From positions 1,178,001 to 1,242,000 of the forward strand of contig NC_021182.1 in assembly GCF_000389635.1 (NCBI RefSeq): a stretch of 64,000 nucleotides of DNA. The letters run 5' to 3'. Numbering within the stretch: position 1 is the stretch's first letter; the number at the start of each line of letters is the position of its first letter. Below are positions 16,734-23,223 of the stretch, one piece after another. Position numbers and translations under genes: made by a program. The notes beneath the pieces are model-generated. The model was not told the origin of the DNA, did not search any database, and saw nothing but the letters and a program-made list of their open reading frames with translations. The stretch is from Clostridium pasteurianum BC1 (GTDB lineage: Bacteria; Bacillota; Clostridia; Clostridiales; Clostridiaceae).

Positions 16734-17735
16734 ATGCTTAAGGGACATCAAACATGGATTTTTGATTCTAAACCAGTGATACTATCTTCTGCTGCCGTAG
16801 GAGGACCATTTGAAGCCCAGGGTGCATTAGCTGATGATTTCGATATTCTCCATGAGGATGTATGGTTGGGACAGGACAGTTGTGAAAAAGCAGAAAAAAA
16901 ATTATTGGAAGAGGCCTGTGAAACAGCCATAAGAAAAGGAAATATGAAAAAAGACGATGTTCAATTTTTTATAAGTGGAGATTTAATGAATCAACTTATA
17001 TCCAGCAGCTTTACTGCACGTACACTGGGAATGCCTTTCCTAGGTATCTTTGGAGCTTGTTCAAGTTCCATGGAAGGTCTTGCACTGGCTTCACTGCTGA
17101 TTGACAGTAAGTCAGCAAAATATATTGTAACAGGTGCTTCCAGTCACAATATTACCGTTGAAAAGCAATTCAGATATCCTACAGAATACGGGGCACAAAA
17201 ACCTCCAACTGCTCAATGGACTGTAACAGGTGCTGGAGCATGTCTGGTAGGTGAAGCAGGTGAGGGACCGAGAGTAACCTGTGCTACTATTGGAAGAGTA
17301 GTAGATATGGGCATATCAGATCCCTATAATATGGGAGTGGCCATGGCACCAGCAGCGGTAGATACCATAGAAGCACATTTCAGGGATTTAAATATAGATC
17401 CGTCCCATTATGATTTAATTGCGACAGGAGATTTGGGAAGAGTTGGTCATAGAATTGCTGGTGACTTATTAGAAAAGCATGGATTGAAAATTCCACGAGA
17501 CATACTTACAGATTGTGGTCTATTGATCTATAAAAAAGATCAGCCTGTAATAGCTGGAGGCAGTGGTTGTGCTTGTTCAGCTATTGTTACCTATGGCCAT
17601 TTACTTAAACAGATGAAAAAGGGAGAATTAAAGAGAATACTGATTGTTGCAACGGGGGCGCTATTATCACCATTGTCCTATCAGCAAAAGGAAAGTATTC
17701 CATGTATTGCACATGCAGTATCTATAGAAATGTAA
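16734..17735 (+). CDS. spoVAD: Stage V sporulation protein AD
   Basis: 333 residues, thiolase-like fold without membrane segments. FGACSSSMEGLALAS holds the Cys equivalent to the thiolase active site (about residue 108), with GASSHN and ATGDLGRVGHRIAGDLL further on. SpoVAD binds dipicolinate in Bacillus and is anchored at the spore inner membrane through its SpoVA partners. The start codon touches the spoVAC stop, indicating translational coupling. Confidence 0.96.
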   Translation: MLKGHQTWIFDSKPVILSSAAVGGPFEAQGALADDFDILHEDVWLGQDSCEKAEKKLLEEACETAIRKGNMKKDDVQFFISGDLMNQLISSSFTARTLGMPFLGIFGACSSSMEGLALASLLIDSKSAKYIVTGASSHNITVEKQFRYPTEYGAQKPPTAQWTVTGAGACLVGEAGEGPRVTCATIGRVVDMGISDPYNMGVAMAPAAVDTIEAHFRDLNIDPSHYDLIATGDLGRVGHRIAGDLLEKHGLKIPRDILTDCGLLIYKKDQPVIAGGSGCACSAIVTYGHLLKQMKKGELKRILIVATGALLSPLSYQQKESIPCIAHAVSIEM

Positions 17736-17790
17736 AGAAGTATACATTTCTATGGCTTTTGAGATACTTAAAGTGAGGTGTTAATTAAAA

Positions 17791-18144
17791 TTGGGAATTT
17801 TTATTTGGGCTTTTATTATAGGCGGACTTATATGCGTTATAGGTCAAATAATGATGGATGTTTTTAAACTTACACCTGCCCATACAATGACTGCATTTGT
17901 AGTAGTAGGAGCAATATTAGGCGGCTTCGGTTTGTATGACCCTATAGTAAAGTTTGCAGGAGCAGGTGCCTCAATACCGATATGCAGCTTTGGCAATGCA
18001 TTAGTTAAAGGTGCTTTAATGGAAAATAAACAATATGGTATTATCGGAGTGCTCACTGGCATATTTGAAATCACAAGCGCTGGCATTTCCTCAGCTATAA
18101 TATTTGGCTTTATAGCTTCATTAATATTTAAGACTAAAGGTTAA
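17791..18144 (+). CDS. spoVAE: Stage V sporulation protein AE (SpoVAEb type)
   Basis: 117 residues from TTG 17791, GTGAGG about 12 nt upstream. Almost entirely hydrophobic with about three to four membrane segments; GLYDPIVKFAGAGASIPICSFGNALVKGAL parallels the SpoVAC motif, as expected for the paralogous AC/AE subunits. It completes the AC-AD-AE channel set. Confidence 0.94.
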   Translation: MGIFIWAFIIGGLICVIGQIMMDVFKLTPAHTMTAFVVVGAILGGFGLYDPIVKFAGAGASIPICSFGNALVKGALMENKQYGIIGVLTGIFEITSAGISSAIIFGFIASLIFKTKG

Positions 18145-18241
18145 TATGGGGTAGATAAATATTTTTAAGCTTATTGTATTTAGAAGATTACAGTATATAA
18201 AGATTTTCTTAAGCTTATTTTATTGAAGGGAGGTGAGAATT

Positions 18242-18448
18242 ATGACAGTAGGAACACAGATGCAGCAGGCTATAGCCGGCGTTCAATCAGCAGCAGCTAC
18301 AATGAAGACTTTTGCATTACAAACAGAAAATGAAGCTGCAAAAAAAGATTTTCAACAGTTAGCTAAAACCTTTGAGGATTCATTACAAATTTTGAATGGA
18401 AGATTAAAACATATTCAAGAAGAAGAACCTCAGTATACACAACAGTAA
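18242..18448 (+). CDS. DUF1657 small protein (last gene of spoVA-type operon)
   Basis: 68 residues from ATG 18242 behind GGGAGG (18229-18234). MTVGTQMQQAIAGVQ start and EEEPQYTQQ end make it a paralogue of 15087-15293. Helical and soluble. The operon is thus bracketed by two DUF1657 genes. Function inferred only from spoVA2mob-type operons. Confidence 0.85.
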   Translation: MTVGTQMQQAIAGVQSAAATMKTFALQTENEAAKKDFQQLAKTFEDSLQILNGRLKHIQEEEPQYTQQ

Positions 18449-18468
18449 ATATAGAAATTTTAATCTTT

Positions 18469-18554
18469 AATTCGGTAAGCTGATCCTATTAGTACTGATG
18501 CATTTATAACTCTAATTGCTGATAGTAGTAAATAGGGAATTTGCTTGCCGAATT
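18469..18554 (+). other. Long-range inverted repeat downstream of the spoVA operon
   Basis: AATTCGGTAAGC (18469-18480) and GCTTGCCGAATT (18543-18554) are complementary with one mismatch across a 62-nt loop. Possibly a transcript 3' structure; no T tract follows. Confidence 0.45.
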
Positions 18555-18591
18555 TAAATTTATCCCTAATGCAATTTATTACAAAGATACT

Positions 18592-18720
18592 AGGCATGTG
18601 AAAATAAATAGTAAGTCAAAGATGCGACGAATATTTTGAAGCCTACAAGGAAACAGGTTCCGAAGATAGTGAGCTATCTGAGGGTTCTGTTGACGCAGTA
18701 AGATTTAAAATAGGCTAGCT
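18592..18720 (+). repeat. MITE-like palindromic element, copy with left end and structured core
   Basis: The left end AGGCATGTGAAAATAAATAG (18592-18611) continues AGTCAAAGATGC. The core 18642-18704 matches 3045-3106. Nested pairings are AACAG with CTGTT, and AGATAG with CTATCT around TGAG (18664-18679). The right end is degraded (ATAGGCTAGCT). Compare the core-less versions at 32986-33046 and 63422-63479. Confidence 0.75.
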
Positions 18721-18869
18721 GGAGATATAGATACATTGTCAAAAATTTTAGATTTTAAACTGAAATTAAACGGAAGAATTTAAAATTTACAAAAATTAGA
18801 ATAAATCTCACTTTCTGATAGCTGTATTAATATAATAGTTCTATATAGCAAGTTTGGGGAGATAGTAGA

Positions 18870-19244
18870 ATGGTTTTTTATCCGGTTCGGTATAGTGAAG
18901 GATACTATAGGGCAACATATAGCATTACAATAAACAGAAATGCAAGAAGTTTGACTTTATATAAAGATAATAAATTTTATAAACTTTATCCTGTAGCCGT
19001 AGGGAAAGGAGCTACTCCTACACCAGCAGGCACCTTTAAAATAATAAACAAGCAAATAAACCCAGGTGGACCTTATGGAGCTAGATGGCTTGGCCTTAGT
19101 GCAAGAGGGGTTGGAATTCATGGTACAAACAGGCCCGGTTCCATAGGTGGACCTGTTTCTCATGGATGTATAAGAATGTACAATAAGGATGTAATTGAAC
19201 TTAGTAGTTTGGTTCCTGTGGGAACCGTGGTTAAGATCATCTAA
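18870..19244 (+). CDS. YkuD-type L,D-transpeptidase without signal peptide
   Basis: 124 residues from ATG 18870 (GGGGAGA at 18856-18862). It is a bare catalytic domain: GKGATPTPAGTFKI, GIHGTNRPGSIG and the active-site motif SHGCIRM (Cys about residue 100). L,D-transpeptidases make 3-3 crosslinks or remodel peptidoglycan. No signal peptide or membrane anchor is visible and no LysM domain precedes it, in contrast with secreted relatives. The N-terminal sequence (ATYSITINRNARSLTLYK) is the usual first beta strands. Position right after the spoVA operon suggests spore cortex or wall work in the forespore or mother cell, an inference. Confidence 0.93.
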   Translation: MVFYPVRYSEGYYRATYSITINRNARSLTLYKDNKFYKLYPVAVGKGATPTPAGTFKIINKQINPGGPYGARWLGLSARGVGIHGTNRPGSIGGPVSHGCIRMYNKDVIELSSLVPVGTVVKII

Positions 19245-19292
19245 GGAAAATCAAATTTCAATTAGTAATAGTGAGAAAGTACGAATTAATAA

Positions 19293-19334
19293 ATGGAAAA
19301 ATTTACACCCAGGGGTGTAAATTTTTCCATTTCA
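19293..19334. terminator. Near-perfect bidirectional terminator
   Basis: ATGGAAAAATTTACACCC (19293-19310) pairs with GGGGTGTAAATTTTTCCAT (19312-19330). A second weaker hairpin AAGTAA/TTACTT plus TTTTTT lies at 19391-19423. Confidence 0.75.
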
Positions 19335-19525
19335 GTCCGCAATATTTAAAAATTACAAATTTAAATATTAAGATACAAAGCCTAAAATAAAAGTAATATT
19401 GCTGCATAGTGTTACTTTTTTTATGTATTTTTATAGGCATTTTTCTATATGTTATAAATTCTGTGATAAAATAATAGTAATAATAACGCTATTCTTTGAA
19501 GTAAAGGCTAAATTAAAATTTTAAT

Positions 19526-19569
19526 GAAAGGTGGCTAATCTTAGTGAGAAACATATAATTTCTCACTAA
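19526..19569 (+). promoter_or_regulatory. Hairpin between ribosome site and start codon of the EamA gene
   Basis: GAAAGGTGG (about 19526-19534) is the only ribosome-binding site, 44 nt before ATG 19578. Between them TTAGTGAGAAA (19541-19551) pairs perfectly with TTTCTCACTAA (19559-19569). Folding the 29-nt hairpin brings the site to about 15 nt from ATG. Confidence 0.55.
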
Positions 19570-19577
19570 AACATAAA

Positions 19578-20474
19578 ATGAAAAATAAAAAAATGGCTTA
19601 TTTATATCTTATTATAACCTTTTGTGCTTGGGGTAGTTTATATGTGGTTGGTAAATTTGTAATGGGAAAAGTCCCTGTGCTTATGATTTCTTCTGTACGA
19701 TATATAATTGCGGGAATAATTTTATTTTTTATAATGAAGCATACGAAGACTAAAAAAATTGAAAAGCAGGACTATAAATATGTTTTTTTAATAGGATTTA
19801 TAGGGTATTTTATAGCTACTGTAGCGCAATTAATAGGTGTAAAGTTCTCTAATGCCTCTCTTGCTTCGTTGGTTAATTCAGTGAATCCAATTACGATCAT
19901 GTTGTTTGCAGCAATTATACTTAAAGAAAAATTAACTTTGAAAAAAATAATTTGTATTATTTTAGCTATTGTTGGTGTACATACTATCATTGGTGGATCA
20001 AATGAAAGTGGACAAGTAATTGGAATTTTGATTTCTCTATTTGCAGTGATATCTTGGTCACTGATATCTGTCATAGTTAGAAGAGTTACTCAAAAGTATG
20101 ATCCTATTCAGATTACTACCTATGGTATTATTATAGCAGCTGTTAGTACCTTACCATTTTCTATTGGGGAATTTATAATAACTCCTAATATTCACCTCGA
20201 TTGGACCGTTGTTCTATCACTGATTTATATAGGGGTTGTCTGTACAGCTCTTGCCCATTTTCTATGGAATAAAAGCTTATCCATGATAGAAGCGGGTGAT
20301 TGTTCTCTATTTTATCCTGTGCAGCCAATGATGTCAGTTTTCCTTGGATGGATGTTTTTGGGAGAAAATATTAATGTGAATTTTGTTATTGGTGCAATTC
20401 TAATCATTGGTGGCGTAGTGTTTAGTGTTATTGGAAAAAAAGAAGAAATAGTAAAGAGTGAAACTAAGGAGTAA
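19578..20474 (+). CDS. EamA/DMT-family membrane exporter
   Basis: 298 residues, ten hydrophobic segments in two EamA repeats (about 5-137 and 150-288). FCAWGSLYVVGKFVMGK and GVKFSNASLASLVNSVNPI lie in the first repeat, CTALAHFLWNKSLS and PVQPMMSVFLGWMFLGE in the second. The start ATG 19578 is followed by a Lys-rich N-terminus and lies downstream of a hairpin that may gate translation. Probably exports a metabolite or drug. Distinct from the exporter at 6848. Confidence 0.9.
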   Translation: MKNKKMAYLYLIITFCAWGSLYVVGKFVMGKVPVLMISSVRYIIAGIILFFIMKHTKTKKIEKQDYKYVFLIGFIGYFIATVAQLIGVKFSNASLASLVNSVNPITIMLFAAIILKEKLTLKKIICIILAIVGVHTIIGGSNESGQVIGILISLFAVISWSLISVIVRRVTQKYDPIQITTYGIIIAAVSTLPFSIGEFIITPNIHLDWTVVLSLIYIGVVCTALAHFLWNKSLSMIEAGDCSLFYPVQPMMSVFLGWMFLGENINVNFVIGAILIIGGVVFSVIGKKEEIVKSETKE

Positions 20475-20564
20475 AATGTAACGATTTATACTTTGTTCTT
20501 GTATTACTATCGAATTTGGTTGAAGTACATAAAGCTAAAGATATAGAAATGTTTAATAAATATA

Positions 20565-20602
20565 TTGACAAATGTTTTTACTGTAACTATAATGATTACA
20601 AC
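20565..20602 (+). promoter_or_regulatory. Rrf2 gene promoter with operator overlapping the -10 box
   Basis: TTGACA (20565-20570), 17 nt, TATAAT (20588-20593): perfect consensus. The -10 box is the spacer of a dyad TGTAAC-TATAAT-GATTACA (20582-20600), which matches the second dyad at 21069-21091. This implies negative autoregulation by the Rrf2 protein. Confidence 0.75.
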
Positions 20603-20615
20603 GGGAGGTGCTAAT

Positions 20616-21044
20616 ATGAAAATAAGTAGTAGATTTTCCGTAGCAATCCACATACTATCAATATTATCTATTGCAAAAGATAATGTATGTACTTCAGAAT
20701 TAATTGCTGGCAGTGTAAACACTAACCCTGTGGTTATTCGAAGAGTTACTGGAATGTTAAAAAAAGCTGGATTAGCTGGCGTACACGCAGGATGTGGTGG
20801 GGCATATCTTTTAAAGCCTATAAAAAATATAAGTTTACTTGATGTATATAAGGCTGTAGAAGTAGTTCAACCAGGGGGACTTTTTCAAATCCATGAAGAT
20901 TGCAACACTGAATGCCCTATAGGAGCTAATATTGAGGATACACTTGAGTGTGTTTTGCTTAAGGCTCAAGGAGCCATGGAGGAGGTACTCCAAAGTTTTA
21001 CAATGGAGGATATTGTGAAAGATATATTAAAAAAAATTGAATAG
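20616..21044 (+). CDS. Rrf2-family transcriptional regulator
   Basis: 142 residues from ATG 20616 with GGGAGG at 20603-20608. Winged helix-turn-helix N-terminus (KISSRFSVAIHILSIL, CTSELIAGSVNTNPVVIRRV), a wing ending GCGGAYLLKP, and the Rrf2 dimerisation helix. Cysteines occur in HAGCGG, HEDCNTECPIG and LECVLL. The spacing is not the classic CX5CX7C iron-sulfur set of IscR/NsrR, so it may sense thiols or electrophiles directly, like YwnA/CymR-type members. Likely repressor of itself and of the following flavoenzyme genes. Confidence 0.92.
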   Translation: MKISSRFSVAIHILSILSIAKDNVCTSELIAGSVNTNPVVIRRVTGMLKKAGLAGVHAGCGGAYLLKPIKNISLLDVYKAVEVVQPGGLFQIHEDCNTECPIGANIEDTLECVLLKAQGAMEEVLQSFTMEDIVKDILKKIE

Positions 21045-21068
21045 AATTTATTCGATTTTTTTACTTAA

Positions 21069-21091
21069 GTTGTAACCAGATTGATTACAAC
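21069..21091 (+). promoter_or_regulatory. Second Rrf2 operator, upstream of the flavoenzyme gene
   Basis: GTTGTAACC-AGATT-GATTACAAC, an almost perfect dyad, shares TGTAAC-N6-GATTACAAC with the site at 20582-20602. It lies 34 nt before ATG 21125. Confidence 0.75.
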
Positions 21092-21124
21092 TAATAAAGT
21101 TTATTTAAGGAGAGAAGAATCATT

Positions 21125-22114
21125 ATGAAAACATTATTTGACAAAACTATTATAAATAAAATGGAACTAAAAAACAGACTTATGCGTTCAGCTACATGGG
21201 AAAATATGGCGGATCAGAAGGGGCATTTAACAGACAGGCTTATTAAATTATATGAAGATCTTGCAAAAGGCGGGATAGGACTTATCATTACTAGCGCAAT
21301 ATATCTTACAGAAAACTCAAAGTCTTTAAATGGACAACTGGGTCTCTATAGCGATGAATTTATAGGAGAATATAAAGAATTTACTTCTATGATTCATAAA
21401 TATGGCAGCAAAGTTTTGGCTCAGATGAGCTATGCAAGCCTAAAGGGAGAAATGTTAAAGCCTACTGATGTAACAACTGAGGATATTAAAGCAATAGCAA
21501 CTGACTTTGGAGATGCAGCAGCCAGAGCTGAAAAGGCAGGATTTGATGGTGTTGAGATTCATGCTGCTCATGGATTTTTTCTAAGCCAGTTTTTAAGCTC
21601 TATTCATAACCAGAGAAGAGATAATTATGGTGGGAATCTTGAGAATAATTCTAGAATTATCCTAGAAATATATGATGAAATAAGAAAGAGAACCAGTAAA
21701 GATTTTATTATATTCATTAAGGTAAACAGCATTGATGCTAATGATTATGAAAATGCTTTTAAAGTTTGTAAATACACATGTATACAGCTTTCAATCAAAG
21801 GAATCGATGGTATAGAAATCAGTGGTGGTAATGATATAACTGAGTACAAGGAATCAATATACAGAGATTATGCAGCTGAAATTGCAGCAGAAATACAAAC
21901 ACCTGTAATTTTAGTAGGTAAAAATAGAACTCCTGACGTGATGAATGAGATACTGAATACAACAGCAATTCAATATTTCTCACTTTCAAGACCACTTATA
22001 AGTGAAAGTAATTTAGTAAATCTTTGGGAAGAGGATTCAGATAAAGCACCCAAATGCATATCCTGTGGTAAATGCATGAATGAAAACGGACTTATGTGCA
22101 TTTTTAATCGTTGA
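21125..22114 (+). CDS. NADH:flavin oxidoreductase (old yellow enzyme family)
   Basis: 329 residues, FMN TIM barrel: LKNRLMRSATWENMAD at the N-terminus, GFDGVEIHAAHGFFLSQFLS (active-site His region, about residues 140-159) and NQRRDNYGG. The loop before AAARAEKAGFDG is shorter than in most relatives. The C-terminus has CISCGKCMNENGLMC, a possible remnant or variant of the iron-sulfur ligand region of 2,4-dienoyl-CoA-reductase-type proteins, but the FAD/NAD domain is absent. It would reduce enones, nitro compounds or similar electrophiles. Controlled by the adjacent Rrf2 regulator. Confidence 0.9.
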   Translation: MKTLFDKTIINKMELKNRLMRSATWENMADQKGHLTDRLIKLYEDLAKGGIGLIITSAIYLTENSKSLNGQLGLYSDEFIGEYKEFTSMIHKYGSKVLAQMSYASLKGEMLKPTDVTTEDIKAIATDFGDAAARAEKAGFDGVEIHAAHGFFLSQFLSSIHNQRRDNYGGNLENNSRIILEIYDEIRKRTSKDFIIFIKVNSIDANDYENAFKVCKYTCIQLSIKGIDGIEISGGNDITEYKESIYRDYAAEIAAEIQTPVILVGKNRTPDVMNEILNTTAIQYFSLSRPLISESNLVNLWEEDSDKAPKCISCGKCMNENGLMCIFNR

Positions 22115-22183
22115 AGTTAAGTAAATAAGCCATAACAAGGGGCATGGTACCTTGTAGAAGAGAATACGAGAAGGAATAAATTT

Positions 22184-22765
22184 ATGACTAAAGAAATTAA
22201 AAATCGCAGAAGTATAAGAAAGTATACCGATAAATCAGTGGAGGAAGAGAAAATAATTCAATTAATTGATAGTGCAAGGCTTGCACCATCAGGTATGAAT
22301 GCACAACCCTGGCACTTTGTTGTGGTAAAATCACAATCTACTAGAGAAAAATTAGTTGAAGCAGCTCACAATCAAAAATGGATGCTTTCAGCTCCAGTAT
22401 TTATTCTATGTATTGCAGACATAGCTGCTAGAATAGATGGAACTGAAGTTATAACGGTAGATGAAAATAGTCCACAAGTAGAGCTTAAGGGTGTAATTGG
22501 TGATACATCAATTGCTGCTGAACATATACAGCTTGAAGCCAATAATTTAGGGCTGGGTACTTGCTGGGTTGGATGGTACGATCAAAAAGACATTAGACCA
22601 ATTTTAAATATACCTTCTGATAAATACGTAGTTGGCATTGTTACTGTTGGTTATGCAGCTGAAAGTCCAGAACCTCGTCCAAGAAAGAAGATTGAAGAAA
22701 TACTACATAATGAAAAGTGGCGAACTAGTTTTTTTAAGGTAAATTTATTTACAGTATTTTTTTAA
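22184..22765 (+). CDS. Nitroreductase-family protein
   Basis: 193 residues, FMN-binding nitroreductase fold: NRRSIRKYTDKSVEEEK (phosphate-binding Arg cluster), ARLAPSGMNAQPWHFVVV, and GLGTCWVGWYDQ. The last dozen residues (TSFFKVNLFTVFF) are unusually hydrophobic, perhaps an altered C-terminus. It lies 69 nt after the old-yellow-enzyme gene and would form with it a flavoenzyme pair for reducing quinones, nitro or electrophilic compounds under Rrf2 control. Confidence 0.9.
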   Translation: MTKEIKNRRSIRKYTDKSVEEEKIIQLIDSARLAPSGMNAQPWHFVVVKSQSTREKLVEAAHNQKWMLSAPVFILCIADIAARIDGTEVITVDENSPQVELKGVIGDTSIAAEHIQLEANNLGLGTCWVGWYDQKDIRPILNIPSDKYVVGIVTVGYAAESPEPRPRKKIEEILHNEKWRTSFFKVNLFTVFF

Positions 22766-22819
22766 AATAAATTTAATGGGTTATTTTATACATCATAATG
22801 TAAATATTATTATTATATA

Positions 22820-22848
22820 TTGACATTTAATAATTTTCCCTTTATAAT
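22820..22848 (+). promoter_or_regulatory. Promoter of the manganese-riboswitch transcript
   Basis: TTGACA (22820-22825), 17 nt, TATAAT (22843-22848), perfect consensus, about 45 nt upstream of the riboswitch. Confidence 0.75.
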
Positions 22849-22890
22849 TTTAACTGTATTTAATTATTATATGAATAATTTAATGAAATT

Positions 22891-22975
22891 GTTAAAGGGG
22901 AGTAACTACCCGTAAGGGAGATAAAGTCAACATCCTGGTTTTTATAACCTGGCTTTATCATGACATTTGTCACTG
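22891..22975 (+). ncRNA. yybP-ykoY manganese riboswitch
   Basis: Contains AAAGGGGAGTAACTACC at the 5' side, GTCAACATCCTGG and ACCTGG in the middle and TGACATTTGTCA at the 3' side, the arrangement of the yybP-ykoY family. The family senses Mn(II) and turns on exporters of the ATPase, MntP or YoaB types. The following terminator and the P-type ATPase gene fit this exactly. Confidence 0.88.
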
Positions 22976-22977
22976 TA

Positions 22978-23034
22978 AGACTTTTAACACAACCACACTA
23001 TTAGTGTTTTGTTGTGTTAAAAGTCTTTTTTATT
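22978..23034 (+). terminator. Riboswitch-controlled terminator
   Basis: AGACTTTTAACACAAC (22978-22993) pairs perfectly with GTTGTGTTAAAAGTCT (23011-23026), then TTTTT. It is the presumed expression platform of the Mn riboswitch. Confidence 0.85.
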
Positions 23035-23223
23035 TGATATCCAGCCAAAAATAATAAGGTTGTGTCATTAAATAAATATAGAGTGATAACAAATTTTTTA
23101 TTAGAGATTAAGTTGAGGAGGGTATATAATTATTTCATTTAAGAAGAATAATTAATAATAAGTTAAATATGCAAGTAAAATGATAAGTTAAAAATGTGAT
23201 AAATATTTAATGGAGGGGGAAAA

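Noticed and set aside
18642-18704. Repeat core as a c-di-GMP or other known riboswitch
   Set aside because: The GACGCA and GGAAAC stretches recall GEMM motifs, but the order and the remaining conserved bases do not fit, and the copies sit in a repeat family rather than upstream of a consistent gene class.
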